Positions 1-6,921 of a DNA stretch of 64,000 bases are shown here, one piece after another. The notes under the pieces were generated by a model. That model made no database searches. It was not told the DNA's origin and was given only the letters and a program-made list of their open reading frames with translations. The first letter of the stretch is position 1, and each line of letters opens with the position of its first letter. The stretch is taken from assembly GCF_900696085.1 (NCBI RefSeq), contig NZ_CAADFC020000033.1, positions 310,001 to 374,000 of the forward strand, written 5' to 3'. Source of the stretch: Bradyrhizobium ivorense (GTDB lineage: Bacteria; Pseudomonadota; Alphaproteobacteria; Rhizobiales; Xanthobacteraceae). The position numbers and the translations under genes are program-made.

Positions 1-19
1 CGCTTTTATAAGGACTTCC

Positions 20-769
20 ATGGCAAAGCCAGTCGTGATCGTGGTGGGCGCAGACAAGGGCGGGGTCGGCAAGACCACGGTCTCGCGGACGCTCCTGGAC
101 TATTTCAGTGCCAATAACGTGCAGACCCGGGCATTCGACACCGAATCGCCGCGCGGCACGCTGAAGCGCTTCCATCCTGACATCACCGAGATCGTCGACA
201 TGACGACGACCGCGGACCAGATGAAGATCTTCGATACGCTGAATTCCGGTCCGTCGGTGACCGTGATCGACGTCCGCGCCGGCCTCTTGTCGCCCGCGCT
301 GGCCTCGCTGCGCGACATCGGCTTCCTGGACGCGGCGCGCTCCGGCCAGATCACCTTCGCCGTGTTCCATATCCTGGGCCCGTCGATCGCCTCGCTGGAC
401 GAGATCGCCGAGACGTCCAGCTTCATGACCGGCGCGAAATATTACCTGGTCAAGAACTTCATCAACGACACCCAGTTCTTCCAGTGGGATCAGTCGACCT
501 ACAATTCCTACTTCCACCGCATCAAGGATGCGACCGACCTCACCATCCCCAAGCTCAACGAAATGGCCTATGAGCAGGTCGAGGTCGCCTCGGTTCCATT
601 CCTGAAATTCGTCGCCAACAAGCTGATGACCGACGACGCCGCGAACTACTCCTTCGTGCTGCGCGGCTATGTCCGGCACTGGCTGGCCAACGTCTGGAGC
701 GAGTTCGACCGGATCAAGCTGACCGACCTGGTCGGCGCCAAGTCGACCACCCGCGGCGGCGAAAAATAG
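20..769 (+). CDS. ParA/MinD-like P-loop ATPase
   Basis: A 249-residue ATPase of the ParA/MinD/CobQ superfamily. Near the N-terminus it has the deviant Walker A motif DKGGVGKTT (about residues 13-21), including the signature lysine before GGVGK that completes the partner's active site in ParA/MinD dimers. FDTES (about residues 40-44) sits where Walker A' belongs, and VIDVRAG (about residues 83-89) is the Walker B strand. The start is supported by AAGGA about 6 nt upstream. There is no ParB-like or MinE-like gene next to it, so a role in plasmid or chromosome partition cannot be claimed; the cargo is unknown. The next gene looks like a diverged paralogue. Superfamily is sure, function is not. 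Confidence 0.85.
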   Translation: MAKPVVIVVGADKGGVGKTTVSRTLLDYFSANNVQTRAFDTESPRGTLKRFHPDITEIVDMTTTADQMKIFDTLNSGPSVTVIDVRAGLLSPALASLRDIGFLDAARSGQITFAVFHILGPSIASLDEIAETSSFMTGAKYYLVKNFINDTQFFQWDQSTYNSYFHRIKDATDLTIPKLNEMAYEQVEVASVPFLKFVANKLMTDDAANYSFVLRGYVRHWLANVWSEFDRIKLTDLVGAKSTTRGGEK

Positions 770-829
770 TCGCGATCCCGCCCGCGATGGGGCTGGATTA
801 GGGGAAAATTTGGATTGATATAACGGGCG

Positions 830-1498
830 ATGTCGTCCACGCCCGTTTACATCATCTGCTCGCCCCGCCCGCAGGTCGGCAAGACGCTGATCGCGCGGCT
901 GCTCAGCGAATTCCTGCTCCTGAAGAACGGGGCGGTGCTGTCCTTCGACATCAACCTGAAGGAGCCGTCGCTGCTCGACTATCTGCCGCGGATCACCGAA
1001 ACCGCCGATGTGATCGACACCTACGGCAAGATGCAGCTGATGGACCGGGTCATCGTCAATGACGGCATCGCCAAGGTGATCGACCTCGGCTACCACGCCT
1101 TCGACGAATTCTTCAAAATGTGCGACGAGATCGGCCTGATGAAGGAGGCGCTGCGCCGCCGCGTCGCGCCGGTGATCCTGTTCGTGGCCGATACCGACCG
1201 CGTCTCGGTGCGCAGCTACCAGATGCTGGAGGGCCTGATGCCGCCGAACGCGCTCGTCGTCATCGACAACGAGTTCGTGGTGCGCGGCGAGCTGCCGCCG
1301 GCCATGACCCGCAGCCGCATCCTGCGCCTGCGCGCGCTGCCGGTGTTTTTGAAGACCTATATCGACCGGCTGAGCTTCTCCTTCACCGGCTATCTGCGCC
1401 AGGAAAAGGATTCCTCGACCGAGCTGCACCAGTGGATCCGCAAGAACTACACCACGTTCCGCGATCTCGAACTCAGCATGCTGCTGCAAAGGTCGTAG
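830..1498 (+). CDS. Divergent P-loop NTPase, paralogue of upstream gene
   Basis: A 222-residue protein with a P-loop at PRPQVGKTL near the N-terminus and a FDIN/VIDLG arrangement like the preceding ATPase. The two share the order P-loop, aspartate strand, a PxITE(T/I)xD segment, a QM(K/Q)xxD segment and a downstream DEIGL/DIGF segment, so they are probably tandem paralogues. This copy lacks the signature lysine of the KGGVGKT motif (PQ replaces GG and R replaces K), which suggests it binds nucleotide differently or cannot be activated by dimer formation in the usual way. It lies 60 nt after gene 1 and may be cotranscribed. No specific function is recognised. Confidence 0.75.
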   Translation: MSSTPVYIICSPRPQVGKTLIARLLSEFLLLKNGAVLSFDINLKEPSLLDYLPRITETADVIDTYGKMQLMDRVIVNDGIAKVIDLGYHAFDEFFKMCDEIGLMKEALRRRVAPVILFVADTDRVSVRSYQMLEGLMPPNALVVIDNEFVVRGELPPAMTRSRILRLRALPVFLKTYIDRLSFSFTGYLRQEKDSSTELHQWIRKNYTTFRDLELSMLLQRS

Positions 1499-1500
1499 TT

Positions 1501-1685
1501 CTCCCTCGCCCCGCTCTCTTGTCCGCCGAAGCCCGCCTTCGGGCGAAGGCGGATGCGGGGAGAGGGTTGGGGTGAGGGGCTCTCTCCGCAAATTCGATCA
1601 ACATTGGAGTGCGCGGAGACTCCCCCTCACCCGGATCGCATTGGCATGCGATCCGGCCTCTCCCCGCAAGCGGGGCGAGGCGAAG
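1501..1685. repeat. Family A palindromic intergenic repeat, copy 1
   Basis: Fills the gap between the second ATPase and apt, two genes that converge here. Recognisable blocks are CTCGCCCCGCTC at the left, GAGAGGGTTGGGGTGAGGGG, CCCCTCACCCGGATCGCAT, a small ATGCGAT hairpin and CTCTCCCCGCAAGCGGGGCGAGG at the right. The same blocks recur at 32990-33146, 38740-38936, 47056-47218, 49502-49635 and 63271-63392. The sequence can fold into long hairpins on either strand and may help end transcription from both sides. Confidence 0.85.
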
Positions 1686-1690
1686 GAAGA

Positions 1691-2230
1691 TTAATGCCCC
1701 TCGAACGCCATCAGGGTGCGCACCGGGACGTCCATCGCGCGCAGCTTGGCGGCGCCGCCGAGATCGGGCAGGTCGACGATGAAGCAGGCCGCGACCACGT
1801 CGGCGCCGATCTGGCGCAGCAGCTTCACCGCACCCTCCGCGGTGCCGCCGGTCGCGATCAGGTCGTCGACCAGGATCACGCGCTCGCCGGGCTGCACCGC
1901 GTCGGCGTGCATCTCCATCTCGTCGATGCCGTACTCCAGCGAGTAGGCGATCCGCACCGTGGTGTGCGGCAGCTTGCCCTTCTTGCGGATCGGCACGAAG
2001 CCGGCCGAGAGCTGGTGCGCCACCGCGCCGCCGAGGATGAAGCCGCGGGCCTCGATGCCTGCGACCTTGTCGACCTTCGATCCGGCCCAGGGATGCACCA
2101 ACTCGTCGACCGCGCGACGGAACGCGCGGGCGTCCGCGAGCAAGGTCGTGATGTCGTGAAACAGGATGCCCGGCTTGGGGTAATCCGGGATGTGACGAAC
2201 GGTCGACTTGATGTCCTGGTCGAAGGTCAT
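1691..2230 (-). CDS. apt: Adenine phosphoribosyltransferase
   Basis: A 179-residue purine-salvage enzyme that makes AMP and pyrophosphate from adenine and PRPP in the cytoplasm. The PRPP-binding signature VILVDDLIATGGTA is intact, and the N-terminal segment DYPKPGILFHDIT and the loop GIEARGFILGG are typical of Apt. The open frame runs further upstream, to 2326, but that extension is encoded by an intergenic repeat, so the start is placed at MTFDQDIK, which gives the usual family length. It is a single gene facing the ATPase pair, with palindromic repeats on both sides. Confidence 0.95.
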   Translation of the reverse strand: MTFDQDIKSTVRHIPDYPKPGILFHDITTLLADARAFRRAVDELVHPWAGSKVDKVAGIEARGFILGGAVAHQLSAGFVPIRKKGKLPHTTVRIAYSLEYGIDEMEMHADAVQPGERVILVDDLIATGGTAEGAVKLLRQIGADVVAACFIVDLPDLGGAAKLRAMDVPVRTLMAFEGH

Positions 2231-2250
2231 TGCTCTCGCTTTCTCCGCGT

Positions 2251-2372
2251 CGTCATTGCGAGCCAACGGGTCGGCGCGTAGCGCCGCCCGATGACAGGTT
2301 CCGCGAACCAATCCATCCCTCCGCACCTGCGGGGAAATGGATTGCTTCGTCGCTTCGCGCCTCGCAATGACG
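2251..2372. repeat. Family B palindromic intergenic repeat
   Basis: Lies between apt and the end of trpE(G). It begins CGTCATTGCGAGCC and ends CCTCGCAATGACG, giving long imperfect inverted termini around an internal block containing GGATTGCTTCGTCGCTTCG. It has the look of a non-coding palindromic repeat unit. It is the only copy I see in this window, so membership of a dispersed family rests on my recollection of similar sequences in related genomes. Confidence 0.7.
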
Positions 2373-2379
2373 GTTCAAA

Positions 2380-4545
2380 TCAATTCGCTCCCGGGTTAAG
2401 CCGGAACGCATTCTCCACGATACGCAGTCCCACCTCGCCCCCGAGCGACATCAGCGACTCCGGATGGAACTGGACGCCGGCGACCGGCAGCGTCTTGTGC
2501 TCGATCACCATTGCAACGCCGTCCTCGGTGGTCGCGGTCACATCAAGCACATCGGGCACGCTGTCGCGCTCGACGTAAAGCGAATGATAGCGGCCGATCA
2601 CGATCTCGTTCGGCAGGTTCCGCATCAGCCGACCGCCGCGCACCTGGACGCGCGCGGGCCGACCATGGGCAGGCTGCCCGAGCTGGCCGAGCTGGCCGCC
2701 AAAATACTCGCCGATCGCCTGTACCCCCAAGCAGACGCCGAAGATCGGCAGCTGCTTCTCCAGCGCCGTGCCGATGGTCTTGGCGATGCCGAAATCCTCA
2801 GGGCGCCCCGGCCCCGGCGACAGCACCAGCAAATCCCAGCCCTTCCGCTTCAGCATGTCCTGGGCATGGATATGCCGGACCACGGTGACATTGGCGCCGA
2901 CCTGGCGGAAGTAATCCGCCAGCATATGCACAAAGCTGTCGTCGTGATCGATCAGCAGCACATTCTTGCCAGAGCCGGTGGCATCGGGCGCGGAGTCGGA
3001 CAGCGGCTTCGGCGGATCGCCGCGCAGCGCCTGGAACAGCGCGGCGGCCTTGACCTGGCACTCGCGGTCCTCGGCCGCCGGATCGGAATCGAACAGGCAG
3101 GTGGCGCCGACGCGCACCTCGGCGAGGCCGTCCTTCATGCGGATGGTGCGGATGGTGAGGCCGGTGTTGATGCTGCCGTCGAAATTCACCGCCCCGATCG
3201 CGCCGGCATACCAGCGCCGCGGCGAGCGCTCGTGATCCTCGACGAACTGCATCGCCCACAGTTTTGGCGCGCCGGTCACCGTCACCGCCCAGGCGTGGGT
3301 CAGGAAGGCGTCGAGCGAGTCAAAACCCGGGCGCAGCATGCCCTCGACATGATCGACGGTGTGGAACAGTTTCGAGTAGGTCTCGATCTGCCGCCGCGCC
3401 AGCACCTTGATGGTGCCGGGCACGCAGACGCGCGCCTTGTCGTTGCGGTCGACGTCGGTGCACATGTTGAGCTCGAACTCGTCCTTTTCCGAGTTCAGGA
3501 GCTTGCGGATCTGCTCGGCGTCGCCGATCGAGTCCGAGCCGCGCGCGATGGTGCCGGAGATCGGGCAGGTCTCGACCCGGCGGCCGTCGGAGCGCACGAA
3601 CATCTCCGGCGACGCGGAGACCAGGAACTCGCCGTCGCCGAGATTCATCAGCGCGCCATAGGGCGAGGGATTGATGCGGCAGAGCCGCTGGAACACTTCC
3701 GCCGGCGAACGCTCGCAGGGCTCGGCGAACAGTTGCCCGGGCACCGCCTCGAACAGATCGCCGCGGGCGAATGCCGCGCGCGCGGTCTCCACCGTCGCCT
3801 GGTATTCGCCGGGCGCGTGATCGGCAAACCCCTGCCGGCCGGTCTTGGCGTAGAGGCTCGGCGCGGTCTCGTGTGCGAGACCTAAGGTGGATTTGCCCTT
3901 CCACGCGAATTCGTAAGTGAGCGCCACGCCGCGGCCGGTGGCGCGGTCATAGGCCAGCAGGCGATCCGGCACGTAGAGCACGATGTCGCGCTGGTCGGCC
4001 TCGCGGGCGCGCTTCTGCACAAGGTCCTCGATCTGGAACACGAGGTCGTAGGCGAAGGCGCCGAACAGCCCGAGCAGCGGGTCGGCATTGGACGTGAACG
4101 CCGCCACTATGTCACGCACCAGCGACATCACGCTGGCGCGGCGGGTGCGCTGGTCCTCCTCGACCGGCGCGGCGCCGCGGATGATGTGGCCGGACAGCCT
4201 GGTCGCGCTGCGCTCGCTGATCACGACACAGGGCTCGCGCAGCACGTCGCCGAGGAAGGCGATCAAGACCTCGCCGCGCGGGTTCAGCGCGGACAGCGAG
4301 AAGTCGGTGCCCGAGGTTTCCAGCACCAGCGGCGGATCGGCAAAGCCGAGATCAAAGCTCTCGTAGCGGCCCGGCACTGTGGTGCCCGAGGACAGCACCA
4401 CGCCGCGGCGGCGGTCGAGCAGCGCGATCAGGTCGTCGAGGCGGCTGGCGCCGCCGGTGAACTGCTCGACCACGCGCGCGACCGCAAGGCCGCCATTGGT
4501 CAGGTATTCGCTTCGGGCCGGCAGGGAGAAGACTGTCCTGTTCAT
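2380..4545 (-). CDS. trpE(G): Anthranilate synthase, fused TrpE-TrpG
   Basis: A 721-residue fused anthranilate synthase that converts chorismate and glutamine to anthranilate, the first committed step of tryptophan synthesis. Residues 1 to about 510 are the chorismate-utilising component I (ETCPISGTIARG and VGATCLFDSDP segments near its end). After a short linker, residues from about 525 form the glutamine amidotransferase, with Cys605 in GVCLGVQ and His694/Glu696 in QFHPESL. The single-chain fusion is the usual arrangement in rhizobia. It is preceded by a Trp-codon leader gene (4658-4708), so control by attenuation is expected. The start codon ATG at 4545 follows AAGAGGATCAC, a good ribosome binding site. 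Confidence 0.97.
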   Translation of the reverse strand: MNRTVFSLPARSEYLTNGGLAVARVVEQFTGGASRLDDLIALLDRRRGVVLSSGTTVPGRYESFDLGFADPPLVLETSGTDFSLSALNPRGEVLIAFLGDVLREPCVVISERSATRLSGHIIRGAAPVEEDQRTRRASVMSLVRDIVAAFTSNADPLLGLFGAFAYDLVFQIEDLVQKRAREADQRDIVLYVPDRLLAYDRATGRGVALTYEFAWKGKSTLGLAHETAPSLYAKTGRQGFADHAPGEYQATVETARAAFARGDLFEAVPGQLFAEPCERSPAEVFQRLCRINPSPYGALMNLGDGEFLVSASPEMFVRSDGRRVETCPISGTIARGSDSIGDAEQIRKLLNSEKDEFELNMCTDVDRNDKARVCVPGTIKVLARRQIETYSKLFHTVDHVEGMLRPGFDSLDAFLTHAWAVTVTGAPKLWAMQFVEDHERSPRRWYAGAIGAVNFDGSINTGLTIRTIRMKDGLAEVRVGATCLFDSDPAAEDRECQVKAAALFQALRGDPPKPLSDSAPDATGSGKNVLLIDHDDSFVHMLADYFRQVGANVTVVRHIHAQDMLKRKGWDLLVLSPGPGRPEDFGIAKTIGTALEKQLPIFGVCLGVQAIGEYFGGQLGQLGQPAHGRPARVQVRGGRLMRNLPNEIVIGRYHSLYVERDSVPDVLDVTATTEDGVAMVIEHKTLPVAGVQFHPESLMSLGGEVGLRIVENAFRLNPGAN

Positions 4546-4657
4546 GTGATCCTCTTACGAGACTTGCCGAGAGAGCGCCACACAGGACAAGGGAAGGTAC
4601 CGTCGCACTGCGATGGCGACCTTCGACGATTTTGGGGAATGAAATCGCACCGGCCAC

Positions 4658-4708
4658 CTATGAGAAGGTGGGCCACCAACGACGGGATGGGCTGGCAACG
4701 GCGCGCAT
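4658..4708 (-). CDS. trpL: trp leader peptide with tandem Trp codons
   Basis: A 16-codon open frame 112 nt upstream of trpE(G) reads MRAVASPSRRWWPTFS and ends with TAG. Two adjacent TGG codons lie near its end. A perfect 6-bp hairpin, CCACCT-TCTCAT-AGGTGG, covers the end of the leader and its stop codon, as expected for the pause or 1:2 structure of an attenuator. The A of ATG lies about seven bases after a plausible -10, so the mRNA probably begins at the start codon (leaderless), as I recall for the Sinorhizobium trpL. The gene is too short for ordinary gene callers. The Trp codons and position make the call strong; the attenuator terminator itself is less clear. Confidence 0.85.
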   Translation of the reverse strand: MRAVASPSRRWWPTFS

Positions 4709-4714
4709 GGCCGT

Positions 4715-4743
4715 TACTCACCACCGGGCGCGGGCCCTGTCAA
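4715..4743 (-). promoter_or_regulatory. Probable trpL-trpE(G) promoter
   Basis: On the minus strand a perfect TTGACA (4743-4738) is followed after 17 bases by TGAGTA (4720-4715). Transcription would then start at or next to the A of the trpL ATG at 4708. The -35 is strong and the -10 is weak, which is common in GC-rich alphaproteobacteria. Confidence 0.6.
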
Positions 4744-4875
4744 GGGAGGGGGCGAGCCCCTGCCCCGCTCCGGGACACCCTTTTTCCGGTTTGAACGGAC
4801 GGAATTCCGCGTAGGATTTGCGCCCAACGGCGGCCGATCGACCGCCCAAAAAACAGACAATGGCGGAGCGCGCGC

Positions 4876-5871
4876 ATGGCGATTTTGGGTCTCGGATATG
4901 CCGGGTTCGGTTCGGACGCCCTCGACGACTGGCGGCAGTTCGGCACCGGCCTGGTGGGCTTGCAGGCGATCGAGCGCGGCAACTCGCTGCTCGCGTTTCG
5001 AATGGACGACCGCAAGCAACGCATCGTGATCGACCGTGCACAGGGCGAAGGCACGCGCTTCTTCGGCTGGGAGGTGGCGGATGCCGCCGCGCTCGACGCG
5101 CTGGCGGCGCGGCTCGAGCGCGCCGGCGTCGGCGTGACCGCCGAGCCGCAGGCGCTCGCCGACGCGCGGCGGGTGCGCTCCCTGATCTCGTTCCACGATC
5201 CGGCCGGCAACCGCCTCGAGGCTTTTCACGGCGCGGAGATCGACGACACGCCGTTCAAGCCGGGGCGGTCGATCTCCGGCTTCCGCACCGGGCCGCAAGG
5301 CCTCGGCCACGCCGTGCTGACCGTCGAGCACCTTGAGCCGGTGATGGCGTTCTATGTCGACGTGCTCGGCTTCGGCCTCAGCGACTACATCGAAAAACCG
5401 TTCCGCGCCTATTTCTTCCACGTCAACCCGCGCCACCACTCGCTGGCGCTGATCGAGACCGGCACCAACGGCATGCATCACCTGATGATGGAGCTGTTTT
5501 CGCTCGACGACGTCGGCCAGGCCTATGACATCGCGATGAAGGAAGACCGCGTCAATGTCACGCTCGGCCGCCACACCAACGATCTGATGACGTCGTTCTA
5601 CGCCAAGTCGCCGTCGGCCTTCATGGTCGAGTGCGGCTGGGGCGGCCGCGAGATCGATCCGGCGAGCTGGACGCCGTTCGAGATGCATGACGGCCCGAGC
5701 CTGTGGGGCCATGAGCGGGTCTGGCTGTCGCCGGAGGACCGCGCCATCGCGCGCGAGATGCGGATGCGCGCCGCCGCCGAGGGCAAGCGCGCGCCGGTGC
5801 AGGTGATGGAGGGCAATTTCAAGCTGATGTCGGGGACCTGCCCGTGGTGGGACGGGGTGCGCAACAATTGA
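4876..5871 (+). CDS. VOC-superfamily extradiol ring-cleavage dioxygenase-like protein
   Basis: A 331-residue two-domain vicinal-oxygen-chelate protein resembling type I extradiol dioxygenases such as 2,3-dihydroxybiphenyl 1,2-dioxygenase (BphC), which cleave catechols next to the two hydroxyls using Fe(II). Three likely metal ligands fall at His145 (QGLGHAVL), His201/202 (GMHHLMME) and Glu252 (AFMVECGWGG), close to the BphC pattern of two His and one Glu. The N-terminal half is a degenerate VOC repeat. The only aromatic-degradation gene nearby is a dienelactone-hydrolase-family gene on the opposite strand, so the substrate is unknown. The 5' end is about 130 nt from the trp promoter, with which it is divergent. 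Confidence 0.88.
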   Translation: MAILGLGYAGFGSDALDDWRQFGTGLVGLQAIERGNSLLAFRMDDRKQRIVIDRAQGEGTRFFGWEVADAAALDALAARLERAGVGVTAEPQALADARRVRSLISFHDPAGNRLEAFHGAEIDDTPFKPGRSISGFRTGPQGLGHAVLTVEHLEPVMAFYVDVLGFGLSDYIEKPFRAYFFHVNPRHHSLALIETGTNGMHHLMMELFSLDDVGQAYDIAMKEDRVNVTLGRHTNDLMTSFYAKSPSAFMVECGWGGREIDPASWTPFEMHDGPSLWGHERVWLSPEDRAIAREMRMRAAAEGKRAPVQVMEGNFKLMSGTCPWWDGVRNN

Positions 5872-5877
5872 CACTGT

Positions 5878-5962
5878 GTAGCCCGGATGGAGCGCAGCGC
5901 AATCCGGGACCACCTTCTCAACAGAGGCTGTCCCGGATTGCGCTTCGCTCCATCCGGGCTAC
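5878..5962. repeat. Family C palindromic repeat, copy 1
   Basis: Inverted termini GTAGCCCGGATGGAGCG and CGCTCCATCCGGGCTAC enclose about 45 bases, with inner arms AATCCGGGA/TCCCGGATT. It sits between the dioxygenase and the converging hydrolase gene. Further copies are at 26633-26718, 40624-40708, 40762-40846 and, shorter, 40872-40940. Confidence 0.9.
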
Positions 5963-6002
5963 AGACTTCGCCGGGACGACGCCGATGGTGGTGCAGGCAG
6001 CG

Positions 6003-6677
6003 CTACCCCAGATGCTTGCGGAAAAACTCCGTCGCGCGGCCCCAGGCCAATTCCGCGCACTGCCGGTCGTGGACCGACAGGCGCTGCTCGTTGCCGAAAC
6101 CGTGCTCGGCGTCGTAGCGGAACAGTTCCAGTGATTTGCCGGCGGCCTTCATGCCCTTCTCGAAACCATCGACCAGCGCCGGCGTGCACCAGTCGTCCTT
6201 GTTGGCAAAATGGCCCTGCAGCGGAATCCGGACGTCGGCCGGCTTGGCCGCCTGCTCCGGCGGAATGCCGTAGAACACCACGCCGGCCGTCAGTTCCGGG
6301 ATCTTGGTGGCGCCGATGATCGTTACCGCGCCGCCGAGGCAGAAGCCGGTGAGGCCGACCTTGGTGCCGTTCTTGCCGAGGTATTGCGCGGCGCCGCGCA
6401 CCGTCTGCGTGGTGGCGTCCATGAAGTCGAGCGAGTTCATCTCTTTGGCGGCCGCGTCGGTGTCGTGATACGGCACCACGGTGCCCTTGTAGAGGTCGGG
6501 CGCCAGCGCATCGAAGCCGGCCAGCGCGAAGCGGTCGCACATGCCCTTGATCTGGTCCTGCAGGCCCCACCATTCCTGGATCACGACCACACCCGGCGCA
6601 TTGCCGCGCGCGGCATTGGCGAGATAGCCCGACGCATCCTTGCCGTCCGGACGCTTGAAGCTGATGATCGTACCCAT
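6003..6677 (-). CDS. Dienelactone hydrolase family protein
   Basis: A 224-residue alpha/beta hydrolase of the dienelactone hydrolase family. The nucleophile is Cys113 in GFCLGG, with Asp161/162 (ANKDDW) and His192 (EHGFGN) completing the Cys-Asp-His triad typical of this family. The N-terminal segment VVIQEWWGL is also characteristic. The start is placed at MGTIISFKRP because GGAGGAAACT lies directly upstream; the longer frame from 6743 has no such support. Family members hydrolyse dienelactone in chlorocatechol pathways, but many act on other esters and lactones, so the substrate is open. Confidence 0.9.
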   Translation of the reverse strand: MGTIISFKRPDGKDASGYLANAARGNAPGVVVIQEWWGLQDQIKGMCDRFALAGFDALAPDLYKGTVVPYHDTDAAAKEMNSLDFMDATTQTVRGAAQYLGKNGTKVGLTGFCLGGAVTIIGATKIPELTAGVVFYGIPPEQAAKPADVRIPLQGHFANKDDWCTPALVDGFEKGMKAAGKSLELFRYDAEHGFGNEQRLSVHDRQCAELAWGRATEFFRKHLG

Positions 6678-6754
6678 AGTTTCCTCCGCGATGTTTGCCG
6701 GCCGATTAGGCGGCATTCTGTCCGTACTCGGTGACGGACGCAATTGACGACACC

Positions 6755-6856
6755 GTCATTCCGGGGCGATGCGTCAAGCATCGAACCCGGAATCTCGAGA
6801 TTCTCAGGTGCGCAATTGCGCACCATAGTTCGCTCTGGCGAGCGCCCCGGAATGAC
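6755..6856. repeat. Family D palindromic repeat, copy 1
   Basis: Termini GTCATTCCGG and CCGGAATGAC are inverted, with internal hairpin segments around CCCGGAATCTCGAGATTC and GTGCGCAATTGCGCAC. It lies between the hydrolase gene and the end of fbcH. Other copies are at 21343-21423 and 56573-56667. Confidence 0.9.
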
Positions 6857-6870
6857 GTACCTCGAAAACA

Positions 6871-6894
6871 AAAAAGCCCCCGCAGGGGCTTTTT
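6871..6894 (-). terminator. Terminator after fbcFH
   Basis: A perfect 10-bp stem, AAAAAGCCCC / GGGGCTTTTT, with a CGCA loop and A/T tracts on both sides lies 28 bases beyond the fbcH stop codon. On the minus strand it ends in a run of T, so it fits intrinsic termination of the fbcFH operon. It could also work on the plus strand. Confidence 0.88.
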
Positions 6895-6921
6895 CACGAT
6901 CGCGATACGGCGGCCTTCGCG

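Noticed and set aside
4561..4625. Attenuator terminator of trpE(G)
   Set aside because: A stem AAGGTCGC/GCGAC-CCTT can be drawn, but no T-run follows, so I do not list it as a terminator.
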